DNA of 43,989 bases from a virus: the IMG/VR virus record IMGVR_UViG_3300036670_000255, positions 1-43,989 of that record; one strand, 5' to 3'. Of the stretch, positions 1 through 10,000 are shown piece after piece. Under the pieces are notes generated by a model. It was not told the origin of the DNA. It saw nothing but the letters and a program-made list of their open reading frames with translations, and ran no database searches. The position numbers were made by a program, and so were the translations under genes. Numbering within the stretch: the first letter of the stretch is position 1; each line of letters opens with the position of its first letter.

Positions 1-1
1 T

Positions 2-106
2 GTTGCGCCCACTGATAGTTTCAGGATTCCTGAATCCTGGAAGTATGTGCCCAACTTCCGTCAGATTGATTTCAATCAGTTTGCCTCAGAAGCTGACCTA
101 GGTTAA
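2..106 (+). CDS. C-terminal end of an unknown protein (5' truncated)
   Basis: An open frame enters from the left edge and runs 34 codons to a TAA at 104-106; it contains the segment IPESWKYVPNFRQIDF. I do not recognise the protein. It converges on the minus-strand Nudix gene, and the two ends overlap by 9 bases. The frame has no internal stop, but it is short, so it could be chance. Confidence 0.45.
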   Translation, partial: VAPTDSFRIPESWKYVPNFRQIDFNQFASEADLG

Positions 107-523
107 TATACTTTCCGCAGTTTTTATCTTGTCCAAGATACTGCGGAAACTAAAGGATCTCCACACCCCAGGATGTAACGGCCTGGGGTGATCTTCTATG
201 TGCGTCCAGGCATACCCCTTGTGTTCCTGGTTCAGCGTGGGGATAAATTCATGCTCCACTGGTATCAGGTAAGTATGATATTCAAACCTGGAATCGTCAC
301 TGGTAAAATGCTCCAGTGGAATTACTTTCCCATACTCAGTGGGGCCAATCTCTTCTGATATTTCTCGACCCAGCGCAGCCATGATGGTTTCACCAGTTTC
401 CACCTTGCCGCCCACTAGTCCCCAGTGCCCACTGAGTCGGTGACCGGCACGCAGCAAAAACAAATAGCGATGTGTGGATTTGGAATAAAATAACGCCCCC
501 ACTCCTACAATATGATTGACCAT
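98..523 (-). CDS. Nudix hydrolase
   Basis: A 141-residue single-domain Nudix hydrolase. The Nudix box is complete at residues 39-60: G39, then E45, R53-E54 and E57-E58 followed by I-G, matching GX5EX7REUXEEXGU; the glutamates bind the catalytic metal. The family cleaves nucleoside diphosphates linked to another moiety (oxidised dNTPs, mRNA caps, ADP-ribose or NADH); the substrate cannot be read from sequence. Phages such as T4 (NudE) carry Nudix enzymes. The start ATG lies inside the 3' end of the gp15 gene, so the two overlap by 19 bases and are probably translationally coupled as the last gene of a gp14-gp15-Nudix operon. Confidence 0.88.
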   Translation of the reverse strand: MVNHIVGVGALFYSKSTHRYLFLLRAGHRLSGHWGLVGGKVETGETIMAALGREISEEIGPTEYGKVIPLEHFTSDDSRFEYHTYLIPVEHEFIPTLNQEHKGYAWTHIEDHPRPLHPGVWRSFSFRSILDKIKTAESILT

Positions 524-1890
524 GTTCCTTCCCGGTATAGTCCCTGAACAGATTTAACCCAGCCACCAGTCTGGTGATCCCATCGGTACTGTAGGTTACT
601 GTTCAGGTTAGTAACATATTCTACTTGGTCATGAGTTAGTGAGTCAAGCGAAACCTGCCAGGAAGTGCCATCCCATTCAATAATATCATTGGCGTGGGCA
701 ATCAGCTGCCCCCAAATTTCTGAACTGCTGCCCTGTTGCCCAATTGCTTCCAGGATCAGGTAGCGATCGCCCAGGGACGGATTAATAAATGCACTGGTTA
801 CCTTGATCTGCTGGGGTTCAATGATACCATTCACTGGTGTCGCTGTGTTAGCTGGCAGAGTGTCAGGGTCCACCGTAAACAGCAGCTGAGTATCATCTGA
901 TGGGTGATATGCCACTGTGCCAATTATTTCCAGTCTACTGGTGGTGCCAGATACTTCATCATACTGGGTATCCAGACTCAATCTGACCTGTGTCACACCT
1001 GCCACCAGATTACCATACAGGTCCAGCAGTGTGTGCCAATAATCCGGGGTACCAATTTTATTATCCAGTGAGTCAGTGAGTTCATTGCGCTTGACCAGAC
1101 TGAGTGCATTTCCAGAAAAGATAACACCATATCCCAGAGGGGTCAGCTGCTGTCTGGACATGAGATTATTTTCCAGGAATACATCCTCACTGAGCTGGCC
1201 ATTGCCATCAAACACACTGGCGATCATGCGCTGAACCACACCCAGTTGTTGTACCTTGGCCGGCGCACTGAGCCAGATGGGTAGTTCGAAAGTGAGTGTA
1301 AAAATATCTATACTCTCATCAGCGCCCATGGGCACAGTACGGCTGGTCCAACGAGTACTCATCAGCTCCACCCTGCTCAGACTGGTCCAGTCTATGTAGT
1401 TATCAGTGCTCTGGATCTCCAGACTGGGGTTGAACGGCAGAACAATTTGCTGTACAATCTGCAATTTTTGCTGGGTATTACTGCTCCACACGTCCAGGTT
1501 GATACCCAGTGTATAGGGCACTGGCATCATGCGTTCCACTGTGTATGCACTATCCTGAGTGGTACCATACGCCCCGGTGACTGGATCATAGCTTTTCTGT
1601 CTGAGGTTAAGCTTGCTCACATGGAATGGTTCCTGAATACGATTTCGGTCATATCGCAACTCAGTAATATAAAAAGCCATGGCTGGCACAGCTGACAGCG
1701 TATTTTCACTGTTACCCTTGAGTATGGCTGATGCCTGTCTGCTGCTGTCCCCGTAGTACACTGGTATACGCTGCATAGTGTAATCGCCATTGGCATCAGG
1801 CCCAAATTTTACCTGAAAGTTGGACATGAGTCTGGCAAACTGGTTCAAAAATCTACGTATCTGACCGTCGTCGTGAAATTGTTGTGACAT
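505..1890 (-). CDS. 15: Tail completion and sheath stabiliser protein, T4 gp15 family
   Basis: 461 residues, longer than T4 gp15 (272). The N-terminal 300 residues follow the marine T4-like gp15 pattern: QIRRFLNQFARLMSNF at 10-25, SENTLSAVPA near 61-70, TVERMMPVPYTLGINLDVW near 117-135 and QIVLPFNPSLEIQSTDN near 148-164. gp15 caps the tail tube and sheath and contacts the neck proteins gp13 and gp14 in the mature virion. The extra C-terminus (about 330-461) looks like an added module: GDRYLILEA followed by IIEWDGTSWQV resembles the glycine/tryptophan decoration repeat called DUF2793. The gene starts two bases after the gp14 stop, so it is co-transcribed. Confidence 0.75.
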   Translation of the reverse strand: MSQQFHDDGQIRRFLNQFARLMSNFQVKFGPDANGDYTMQRIPVYYGDSSRQASAILKGNSENTLSAVPAMAFYITELRYDRNRIQEPFHVSKLNLRQKSYDPVTGAYGTTQDSAYTVERMMPVPYTLGINLDVWSSNTQQKLQIVQQIVLPFNPSLEIQSTDNYIDWTSLSRVELMSTRWTSRTVPMGADESIDIFTLTFELPIWLSAPAKVQQLGVVQRMIASVFDGNGQLSEDVFLENNLMSRQQLTPLGYGVIFSGNALSLVKRNELTDSLDNKIGTPDYWHTLLDLYGNLVAGVTQVRLSLDTQYDEVSGTTSRLEIIGTVAYHPSDDTQLLFTVDPDTLPANTATPVNGIIEPQQIKVTSAFINPSLGDRYLILEAIGQQGSSSEIWGQLIAHANDIIEWDGTSWQVSLDSLTHDQVEYVTNLNSNLQYRWDHQTGGWVKSVQGLYREGTWSIIL

Positions 1891-1892
1891 GA

Positions 1893-2993
1893 TTAATCAG
1901 CCTTGGGACGCAATGCTTTGCTCAGTCCCTGTAGTGTGGGTAGGGTCTCGCCGCTCTTGTTGGTATATGTGTCAGTGTTGTTCGCGTATCCACTGCGCTG
2001 AGTACGATTGTCCGGTGCGCCGGGCGTGAGGTTGGTACGAACATTATCCTCAATTTTAACCCAGCGTTTTCCATCAAATCTGAACAGCCTGTTGGGCACA
2101 TAGTCCAGTCGTAAAAAATACTGACCCAGTGGTGGACTGCCGGGAAAGGTAATACCGGCTGCAATACTTTCGCTGGCAGCGGTGTTGGGTGGCAACCCGT
2201 CTCCTGTCATATAACCATGTATCTTATCCTCAGGGGTATTCTGCACCTGGTCTGGAGTCTTGGCACTTTTAATATAGATACCACTGGTATCATAACCAGA
2301 TTTAGGAACATCCACCTCAGCCTGCTGGATCACAGCGGAGTTGATGTCCTGGTATTTTTGTATGTTGCTGAGTATGTTGCCCACTGGCGAGTCCTCCTGA
2401 TCAGTGATGTTGTTGAGTATGCCCTTGTATTCCTGACTGTCGGTGAGAGGATTTAATTTGACCCTCCAGATATGCGGGAACCAGGTGGGTGTAAATCCCT
2501 CGGCACCAAATTGTGCATCGCTGCACACATAGAATCTCTTGAGGGCTATGGGCAGAGTGGTGTCCAGTGGATTATAGTCAATCAGGTGCATGAGCTCCAG
2601 CACATCTCCGTTCATGATCTTGCGTCCCAGCAGGTCCATCATATCATTCAGATGAAAGGTCATGAACAGTGTACCAGTCTGTAAAAACAATCCAAACTGG
2701 CTCAGATCAAAACTGTTGTCTGCCACCTGATATTGTCCTCGCATGGGGTACACATCTGGATCGTACACCCGGTCTCGATTTTCCAGGAACAGCAGATCCT
2801 GGATATTCATTTCGCTCTGATTAGCATAGCTGGGCTGGGTAGCATCTTCACTGCCAGTGGTGGTGACTGGGCCCAGATATTTGTGCAGTAGTATGCCAGT
2901 ACCACCAATGGTGAACATCTCGGATATTCTGCGATCCAGGAATCGGTAGTCCGCCGTGTGCTTGCCATCCCGCCATAAACTCAGTCTTGCCAT
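1893..2993 (-). CDS. 14: Neck protein, T4 gp14-like
   Basis: 366 residues. The segment FGLFLQTGTLFMTFHLNDM (100-118), then GDVLELMHL and WFPHIWRVKL near 171-180, parallels the T4 gp14 core in which FFSNFGMQVQDEVTLSIN is followed by a GDLIYFP strand. gp14 forms the neck ring joining the completed head to the tail. The C-terminal quarter is unlike T4: LGQYFLRLDYV followed by LFRFDGKRWVKIED is the same Gly/Trp module seen in gp15 and the sheath, then a low-complexity Asn/Thr tail. It leads the minus-strand operon gp14-gp15-Nudix. A late-type motif CTAAATAC lies about 20 bases upstream. The call rests on motif layout and the gp15 neighbour. Confidence 0.65.
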   Translation of the reverse strand: MARLSLWRDGKHTADYRFLDRRISEMFTIGGTGILLHKYLGPVTTTGSEDATQPSYANQSEMNIQDLLFLENRDRVYDPDVYPMRGQYQVADNSFDLSQFGLFLQTGTLFMTFHLNDMMDLLGRKIMNGDVLELMHLIDYNPLDTTLPIALKRFYVCSDAQFGAEGFTPTWFPHIWRVKLNPLTDSQEYKGILNNITDQEDSPVGNILSNIQKYQDINSAVIQQAEVDVPKSGYDTSGIYIKSAKTPDQVQNTPEDKIHGYMTGDGLPPNTAASESIAAGITFPGSPPLGQYFLRLDYVPNRLFRFDGKRWVKIEDNVRTNLTPGAPDNRTQRSGYANNTDTYTNKSGETLPTLQGLSKALRPKAD

Positions 2994-3011
2994 GATAATC
3001 CCTGTATTTGG

Positions 3012-3019
3012 GTATTTAG
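3012..3019 (-). promoter_or_regulatory. Late promoter variant for the gp14 operon
   Basis: On the minus strand the sequence reads CTAAATAC, close to the TATAAATA late -10 box found elsewhere in the window. It lies about 20 bases upstream of the gp14 start codon. Inferred from similarity only. Confidence 0.45.
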
Positions 3020-3026
3020 CCGCAAT

Positions 3027-3055
3027 TTGACAGTTAAATAGGCTTAATGTACACT
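3027..3055 (+). promoter_or_regulatory. Sigma70-type promoter
   Basis: TTGACA (3027-3032), a 17-base spacer, then TACACT (3050-3055). It shares the start of its spacer (GTTAAATA) with promoters in the tRNA region at 32433 and 32568. It points at the small zinc-ribbon gene at 3086. Confidence 0.65.
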
Positions 3056-3085
3056 GGTGGCTTAGTAAGTAAATGGAGTTGATGT

Positions 3086-3277
3086 ATGTCCAGCAAATAC
3101 AGTAAAAAGTTGCCTGCTCCCAATAACAATACGGCGCAGAAGTTTCACCGACCTTACATCACAGCTGTCCGTGGTAAACCCACTTGTACCAACTGTGGTA
3201 GCAGCACATCTCCCATCAGCAGCACACACTCAAAATGCTCATGCGGTGGAACCTACCAAACATTCAGCATCAAATAA
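3086..3277 (+). CDS. Small zinc-ribbon-like protein of unknown function
   Basis: 63 residues with a cysteine arrangement CTNCG ... CSCGG in the C-terminal half (C-x2-C ... C-x-C), suggesting a small zinc ribbon. The N-terminal half is basic (KYSKKLP). A GGAG-containing Shine-Dalgarno lies about 9 bases before the ATG, and a sigma70 promoter sits 30 bases upstream, which supports a real early gene. No specific family is recognised; small zinc-ribbon proteins in phages are often anti-host or transcription factors, but nothing here shows that. Confidence 0.55.
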   Translation: MSSKYSKKLPAPNNNTAQKFHRPYITAVRGKPTCTNCGSSTSPISSTHSKCSCGGTYQTFSIK

Positions 3278-3298
3278 GTTCAGTGAACCAGTGGCGAT

Positions 3299-3327
3299 TT
3301 GACACTCAAATTGGTTTAATATATAAT
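3299..3327 (+). promoter_or_regulatory. Sigma70-type promoter
   Basis: TTGACA (3299-3304), 17-base spacer, TATAAT (3322-3327): a full consensus early promoter. The gene at 3347 starts 19 bases further on, behind an AGGAG ribosome site. Confidence 0.75.
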
Positions 3328-3346
3328 TGTGTTTTAGGAGTAAGAT

Positions 3347-4534
3347 ATGGCAACAGTGGCTGGCGTAAAGATCAAGATCAAAGCACCCAAGGTGCGAAAC
3401 GCACTTTTCATGGATGAAAAATACACTGGCACTGAGCCATTGTGGGATACTGAGCAGGCACTGTGCTGGGACGATGCACGATTTGACCATCAGTTGCGTC
3501 AGAGTTTTTACTACTATGGTTATTATTATAATCAGAAGGATTCCAAGAAATTCATCACTGAGTGGATGCGAACTCGTGCAGAATTTACCAAGCCAGACTG
3601 CAAGGCATTTGAACATGCACCAGATAAGGCCATGCCCATGACAGCATGTAGTCTGGCGCGTGCATACAAACGTGGTATGCCCATGAAGCCACGTCACATT
3701 GAGTTCATGACACAGATGATCCGCAAGGCCATCAGTGCTGCGCCTGAATTATTGGAACAATCAGTGGATACCAGTGCACCGGTATCCAGCACCAGCCTGG
3801 AATCCGGCAAGCTGACTATTCAGGATCGGCTGAGCGAGCGAACCAGTGAGTTGCTGGGCGAGCTGGAGGGAATGTTTGATGAGGTGGTATTGAATAAAAA
3901 AATTGTGTTCAAGCCATATGACTTCCTAACCAACAACTCAGTAGTACAGGGCCAGCTGGGCAAATATGAAACGCTGTTCCTGCGTCATCGCACACAATTG
4001 GATCAGGCACTGAACAAAGTGGACGTACAGTTGGTGGAAGGATACAGTAATTTCAAATCAGCAGACTTCAAGCGGCTGATTGCCTGGATCGACACACTGC
4101 TGGCAGCAGTGGAGCAATATCGTGGTGTCAAGAAAGCCACCAAGAAAGCCAGCATCAAGAAAGTGCCCAGCAAGGAGAAGCTGATCAGCAAGGTCAAGTA
4201 TGCAAAAACCGATACTGCACTGAAGATCGTATCTATTAATCCTGCTGACATTCTGGGAGCTCAGGTACTCTGGGTGTATAATTCCAAGACCAGAAAATTG
4301 GGCAAGTACGTGGCAGCGGCACCACTGGCACTCAGTGTAAAAGGCACCAGTATCATCGGATTTGATACTGATAAAAGTGTGGCCAAGACTCTGCGCAAAC
4401 CTGAGGATCAGCTGAAAGCATTTGCCAAGTCAGGTAAAATAGCACTCAGGAGCTTTCTTAATGACATACGTGCATCAGAAGTAAAACTCAACGGTCGTAT
4501 CAGCGCCGATATACTGTTACTCAGAGTAGAGTGA
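3347..4534 (+). CDS. Conserved phage protein of unknown function
   Basis: 395 residues, soluble, with no signal peptide or membrane segment. The N-terminal half is aromatic (FYYYGYYYNQKD near 65-76) and the centre contains a lysine-rich stretch near 250-280 (KKATKKASIKKV). The C-terminal part has AQVLWVYNSKTRKLG, reminiscent of beta-rich nucleic-acid-binding folds, but I cannot name a family. AGGAG lies 8 bases before the ATG and a consensus sigma70 promoter is just upstream, so it looks like an early or middle gene placed among late genes. It is followed after 46 bases by gp13 with its own late promoter. Confidence 0.8.
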   Translation: MATVAGVKIKIKAPKVRNALFMDEKYTGTEPLWDTEQALCWDDARFDHQLRQSFYYYGYYYNQKDSKKFITEWMRTRAEFTKPDCKAFEHAPDKAMPMTACSLARAYKRGMPMKPRHIEFMTQMIRKAISAAPELLEQSVDTSAPVSSTSLESGKLTIQDRLSERTSELLGELEGMFDEVVLNKKIVFKPYDFLTNNSVVQGQLGKYETLFLRHRTQLDQALNKVDVQLVEGYSNFKSADFKRLIAWIDTLLAAVEQYRGVKKATKKASIKKVPSKEKLISKVKYAKTDTALKIVSINPADILGAQVLWVYNSKTRKLGKYVAAAPLALSVKGTSIIGFDTDKSVAKTLRKPEDQLKAFAKSGKIALRSFLNDIRASEVKLNGRISADILLLRVE

Positions 4535-4555
4535 TCTTTGATTCCTGGATCCAGA

Positions 4556-4563
4556 TATAAATA
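4556..4563 (+). promoter_or_regulatory. T4-type late promoter
   Basis: Exact TATAAATA, 17 bases before the gp13 ATG, with AAGGAAA as ribosome site in between. This is the normal spacing for a late promoter with a short leader. Confidence 0.75.
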
Positions 4564-4580
4564 CTGGATCAAGGAAATTT

Positions 4581-5483
4581 ATGGCCACTATTATTAAAGA
4601 CACCAGCATGTATGATGCTAACGGGAATCTGCTGTCAGGAAACCTGTACGATACCACAACCGGCACTGGCGCCGGACATATAGCAGATATTCCCGAGGAC
4701 TATGCCAGCGCAGATTCCAAGAGAGCAGAAATAATTGACTATATGATGATGCGATTAGCGGATGGTATAGTGGATGTGGAAATTGACCGAGCCCACTGTG
4801 AAATGGCCATCAAACAGTCCATGATCAAGTATCGTCAGCGCAGCAGCAATGGTGTAGAAGACAGCTATGCCTTTTTAAAATTACTACCTGAAACACAGGA
4901 ATATCTGCTGCCCAGAGAAATCATGGACATCAGGGCAGTGTACAGACGTGGTATCAGTTCACTGAGTGGTACCAGTGCCACACAGTTTGAGCCATTTTCG
5001 GCAGGGTATTTGAACACCTACATGTTGCAGGCTGGCCGTGTGGGTGGTTTGGTAAACTATGAATTGTATGCCAGCTATCAGAAACTGGCTGCCAAGATGT
5101 TTGGTGGTAACATGGATTATACCTGGAACAGAGCCACTAGAAAACTCACTGTGGTGCGCAAGATGCCCTTTCAGGGAGTGGGCCAGCAGGTAGTGGAAGA
5201 TGCCGAGTCCATACTAATCTGGTGCAAAAATTACAAACCGGATTGGATGCTGCTGAACGATCACATGATCTTTCCCTGGGTTCAGGAATACGCCTACAGC
5301 TTTGCCAAGCGTATTCTAGGAGAGGCCCGCAGTAAATTTGCCAGCATTGCTGGCCCCAGCGGCGGCACTCAGCTGAACGGTACTGCATTGATAGCAGAGG
5401 CCAAAGAGGAAATTGAACAGCTGGAAGAGGAAATCAAGAGATACATGGACGGTTCCATGCCATTATACTGGGTCACGGGTTAA
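4581..5483 (+). CDS. 13: Neck protein, T4 gp13 family (head-tail connector)
   Basis: 300 residues, close to T4 gp13 (309). Features typical of the marine gp13 family are a short start followed by KRAEIIDYMMMRLADGIVDVE near 49-69, an AIKQSMIKYRQRSSNGVEDS helix, QEYLLPREIMDIRAVYRRG near 109-128, and a C-terminal helical KEEIEQLEEEIKRYMDG. gp13 forms, with gp14, the ring that closes the portal after packaging and accepts the tail. In T4 genes 13, 14 and 15 are adjacent; here gp13 has been separated from gp14/gp15 and is on the opposite strand. A late promoter and a clear ribosome site precede the ATG. Confidence 0.8.
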   Translation: MATIIKDTSMYDANGNLLSGNLYDTTTGTGAGHIADIPEDYASADSKRAEIIDYMMMRLADGIVDVEIDRAHCEMAIKQSMIKYRQRSSNGVEDSYAFLKLLPETQEYLLPREIMDIRAVYRRGISSLSGTSATQFEPFSAGYLNTYMLQAGRVGGLVNYELYASYQKLAAKMFGGNMDYTWNRATRKLTVVRKMPFQGVGQQVVEDAESILIWCKNYKPDWMLLNDHMIFPWVQEYAYSFAKRILGEARSKFASIAGPSGGTQLNGTALIAEAKEEIEQLEEEIKRYMDGSMPLYWVTG

Positions 5484-5485
5484 TC

Positions 5486-6224
5486 ATGATAAAACACTTG
5501 ATCGTGGGCGGATGCTCATTTACTTCCAGGTATCAGATTACCTGGGCCAATCATGTAGCTGAACATTACGGAGTTCAATTACATAATGTCGGGATGCATG
5601 GGCAGGTAATGTTTTTATTTCAGCCGCACTGACTGATTATATAGATTCATCCAATCTAGACCCATGCGAAACAGCAGTAATGGTAATGTGGAGTGGTCCA
5701 TGCAGGATTGATATCCCAGTGGGCACTGAATTTTTTGATATGTTATCGGACTATGATTACAAGCAAAAAACTTCAGTTGAAAACTATGTGTTCAGTGGCG
5801 GGCTGGTTGGATCCTGGACACAGCACCCATTAACTAAACCCATGTTTTCCTCTTTGTATCGTACACATGATAAGATCAGTATATGCAACTCAAATTTGCT
5901 AGTCTTTAAAAAATTTCAAGAATACTGTAATGTTAAAAAATTACATGTAAGCTCCACCTGTTTTTCTAATTTTTTCAATGAGAACCAATCCGTATACGAT
6001 ACGGTGATTATTCATTGGGATTCTATTGCAAGGGTACACCAATTTACGATAACTTTGACTTTTCCAACTGGATTGGAATCCGGGATGATAATTGTTTATT
6101 TGAGTACCCCGCACGTCAGGGTATTTTTCAAAGTGATGGTTTTCATCCCAGCAGTATAACGCAGGAAAAATATGCAACGGACGTACTGATTCCGTCAATG
6201 CATGGTATACTTGCCAACAGCTAA
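5486..6224 (+). pseudogene. SGNH/GDSL-hydrolase-like gene split by two frameshifts
   Basis: Three fragments read as one protein if two single bases are restored. Frame 1 starts at ATG 5486 with a GGCSFT motif, the phage version of the GDS nucleophile block of SGNH hydrolases. Frame 2 (about 5606-6030) continues with WSGPCRIDIP. Frame 3 (about 6031-6224) ends with SDGFHPSS, matching the D-x-x-H catalytic block. The breaks fall at GG (5605) and at AAGGG (6031), each consistent with one missing base. Family members are esterases or lipases, in phages sometimes virion- or polysaccharide-associated. It starts 2 bases after gp13. Either a decayed gene or assembly indels. Confidence 0.65.
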
Positions 6225-6291
6225 TTGGCTGGATTGTGGTTGTATTTAACGACTGCATGTGTTATTATGCTCTATAACAGGAGCATTTTTC

Positions 6292-6912
6292 ATGGCTAAA
6301 ATTATCGGGGTAGTGGGACTGATTGGCAGTGGTAAGGACACAGTGGCGGAAATGTTGGTCGCTGATCACGGCTACCAGCGCGAGAGTTTCGCAGGGACCC
6401 TCAAGGACGCAGTGGCCATGGTTTTTGGATGGGATCGCAGCCAGCTGGAGGGTAGTTCTGCTCAGTCCCGTGACTGGCGTGAAACTGTGGATACCTGGTG
6501 GGCGCAGCGATTGGAGATTCCCAATCTAACCCCACGTTGGGTATTACAACAATGGGGTACTGAAGTGTGCAGGCGCTCATTCCATGACGATATCTGGATT
6601 GCCAGCTTACAGAATAAACTGCGCAACACCAACCGGGATATCGTAATTTCGGACTGTAGGTTCCCCAATGAGCTGGAATTGATCAAGAACGCAGGCGGTA
6701 AACTAATACAAGTATCACGTGGTACAGATCCTCAGTGGGTTGCACTGGCAGTCAGCGCCAATAATGGCGATGTCATGGCACAGGAACAACTGTCTGCAAT
6801 GGGAATCCATCCCAGTGAGAGCAGCTGGATAGGGTCCGCGGTAGATCAGATCATATACAACAATGGCAGTCTACTGGAATTGCGTGCCCAGGTTACTGAC
6901 CTGACCACCTGA
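6292..6912 (+). CDS. 1: Deoxynucleoside monophosphate kinase (T4 gp1-like)
   Basis: 206 residues from ATG 6292, chosen because AGGAG lies 8 bases upstream; an in-frame ATG at 6259 lacks a ribosome site. The P-loop is GLIGSGK at residues 9-15, followed by an aspartate as in the phage dNMP kinases. The segments RESFAGTLKDAV, WVLQQWGTEVCRR and VISDCRFPNEL are typical of the gp1 family. The enzyme phosphorylates dTMP, dGMP and 5-hydroxymethyl-dCMP to diphosphates in T4, supplying the replisome; substrate range here is inferred only. It lies alone between the broken SGNH gene and a terminator hairpin. Confidence 0.85.
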   Translation: MAKIIGVVGLIGSGKDTVAEMLVADHGYQRESFAGTLKDAVAMVFGWDRSQLEGSSAQSRDWRETVDTWWAQRLEIPNLTPRWVLQQWGTEVCRRSFHDDIWIASLQNKLRNTNRDIVISDCRFPNELELIKNAGGKLIQVSRGTDPQWVALAVSANNGDVMAQEQLSAMGIHPSESSWIGSAVDQIIYNNGSLLELRAQVTDLTT

Positions 6913-6935
6913 TAATTACCACCGCGTGATAATTG

Positions 6936-6956
6936 GCCACAGTAATTCACTGTGGC
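6936..6956 (+). terminator. Hairpin terminator after the dNMP kinase gene
   Basis: GCCACAGT and ACTGTGGC form a perfect 8-bp stem around AATTC, followed by TTTCC. The U-tract is weak. Confidence 0.6.
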
Positions 6957-7032
6957 TTTCCGTTGAGTAACTGTTAATCATGCAAAGTATATGTATATTA
7001 CTCACTGAATAAACGCATTTTATTGGCCTTGT

Positions 7033-7040
7033 TATAAATA
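7033..7040 (+). promoter_or_regulatory. T4-type late promoter for the tail sheath gene
   Basis: Exact TATAAATA, 27 bases before the sheath ATG; AAAGGA ribosome site lies between. Confidence 0.78.
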
Positions 7041-7067
7041 CCATTAACGTGTTTAAAGGAACAAATC

Positions 7068-10000
7068 ATGGCATTAGTCTCTCCCGGCCAATTAATTACA
7101 ATCACAGATGAGTCACAGTATGTATCAGGTGCAGTGGGCACAGTTCCGCTGATCATCATCGCCACAGAACAGGACAAGCTCAGTCCAGCCGGCACCACCG
7201 CCACAGGCACAACCAAGGCCAATGCTGGAAAATTACAAGCATATACCAGTCAACGAGAGTGGAGCAATGCATTTGGCTACCCCACCTTCAAGCAGAGCAG
7301 TGCAGGTACACCCCTGCATGGTGATGAACGCAACGAATATGGTGCGATGACTGGTTATAGCACACTGGGGGTGGCAAACTTAGTTTATGCTATTCGTGCT
7401 GATATTAACCTGGCAGATTTACGCCCAACCACAGTTAGACCAGTGGGAACAGTTGCCAATGGGACCTACTGGATGGACCTGGCCACCACTGATTTGGGAG
7501 TAACTGAATGGAATGCTACCACTGGCGAGTTTGTAAAGCAGCCTGTATTGTTTGTTACTGCCAGCACGGACATAACCACCGGTGCAGTTTCTGGCTATTC
7601 ATATCCAGTGCAAAGTGTGGGTGACGTGGGTTCTTACGCAGCAGTGGTGTCAGCTGGTGGGCAGTGGAATGTGTTTAGAAAATCCTCCAATAATTCCTGG
7701 GCTCCAGTGGGATCTACTCAGTGGAGTTCAGATATTCCCACAATCAAGGGCGTAGCTACTGCACAGAACATACTAGCTGATGCAACTGAATCAGTGATCA
7801 CCATTAATTCCATCCAAGTTCAATTGGCAAATACATCAGTGGATCGTACACTGTCAGATGTAGTTGGTGCTATTAATTTAGCAGCCATACCAGGCGTAAC
7901 TGCAAGAGCAGTCAATAGTCGTCTGGAACTACTAGCCACATCGCTGGCCACTGCCAAGCAACTGGTGATTGCCAGTAACGTACCCAACACATTATCTCGC
8001 CTGGGCATAACAGCTGGTGCATATAATATCCCGGCATCAGTATATGGTAATTATATACAAATCCCATCCTGGAGAAGCACTGATACTAGCCCACGTCCCA
8101 GCGGCAGTGTATATGTGAAAACCACGGCCACTGGCAATGGTGCCAATGTGGTAGTCAAGAAATTTAATGCCGGCACTGGCACATTTACCACAGTGGCAGC
8201 CCCGTTGTACCAGGGCATGCTGCATGCTACATATGGGTTGGATAGCAGCGGTGGGGGATTTAACATTCCAGTGGGCACGGTATGGGTGCAGTATGACAAT
8301 GATACCAATAACGATGATGTCACATATAAACTATTTTCTCGTAACAAAGCTGGTGCCACAAAGATTGTAGCCAATGCAGTGGGAACCACACCCTTTCAAA
8401 CTGGTAATAGTTTTAACATCACAGTAGGGTCCATTGGTACAGCAGCAGGTACAACTTATGCAGTGACACTCACTGGAACTAGTCGTGCCAGCTTTGTCAG
8501 TGCAGTGCTGGCCGCCGCTATACCTGAAGTCACTGCACTGGTGGAAAGTACAGGGGCCATCAGCCTCACCCACCGATATGGCGGAGTGATGTACTTGAAT
8601 AATACTTCCGGTACACCCACAGTGGATGCTGGATTTGTTTCTGGAGTTACTGGCATCACTGAATCGGGCAGTACACTGATATTATCCAACTTCTCTGCAC
8701 TGACCTATACCTATAGTATTGCTCAGCCCACACAAAATCCAGAAGACGGGAAATTGTGGTATTACAGCAGCGCCGCAGAAGTAGATGTGATGATCAATAC
8801 CACCAGCGGCTGGCAAGGTTACCAGAATGAATTGAGCGATGCTCGTGGATATGATCTGACCAAAACAGACCCCAAGGGTGTGATTGTCAGCGCAGGTACT
8901 CCGGTTACTCAGACGGATAACACGCCACTGGTTGCGGGTGATTTGTGGTTGGACACAGGGGATCTGGAAAACTGGCCAGCTATCAGCCGTTACACTGGAA
9001 CTCAGTGGAAAATGATTGATGGTACTGACCAGGTGGGACAGGGCGGCATATTATATGCTGACGCACGCTGGAGTGCCACTGGCACAGTGGACGTGGTTAA
9101 CAGCAGTATCCCAACCATTACCAGTCTGCTAACCAGTGATTATCTGGACAATGATGCACCAGACTATCGGTTGTACCCACGTGGTATGCTGATGTTCAAC
9201 ATGCGCCGCAGCGGATACAATGTGAAGAAGTTTTCCAAGGATGCACTGGGAATTGGTCAACATGCGTGGATCACTGCCAGTGGCCTCAAGGATGACGGTT
9301 CAATGAACGCAGGACATCAGGCACAACGTCACATGGTGGTATCTGCCATGAAGGGCGCAATTGATTCCAACACCTCCATACGTGAGGATCAGTTTGTGTT
9401 CAATTTACTGGTGGCACCGGGATATCCAGAACTCATACAAAACATGGTTGCATTAAATAATGATCGTGCTAACACTGGATTTGTTATCGGTGACACACCC
9501 ATGCGCCTGCTACCGGGTGCAGTGGATCTGGTGAACTGGAGTAATAACAGTGATAATACCACTGGACTTACCACCAATGACCCCTACCTGGCAGTGTACT
9601 ATCCTGGTGCAGCTTCTACGAACGACGTGCAGGGCAATCCAATTGTGGTACCACCCAGTCATATTGCTCTGCGCACCTACTTGCACAACGACAATGTGAG
9701 TTTTCCCTGGTTTGCACCGGCAGGAACTCGTCGCGGATTAGTGGACAACGCCAGCAGCGTGGGTTACATAGACCCAGACACTGGTGAGTATAATCCAATT
9801 GGTGTAAATCAGGGTTTGCGTGATGTATTGCAGCAGACCAACATCAACCCAATCACCAACTTGCCAGGTATTGGGCTGGTGATCTGGGGACAGAAAACGC
9901 GTAACCCAGTGGCCAGTGCACTGGATCGGGTGAATGTAGCCAGACTAGTAAATTATATACGAGCTATCCTGGCCACAGTGGGCAACGGATTCCTGTTCGA

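Noticed and set aside
8051-8389. 112-codon minus-strand frame inside the sheath gene
   Set aside because: Shadow of the sheath insertion; low-complexity composition mirrors the Thr/Gly-rich plus strand.
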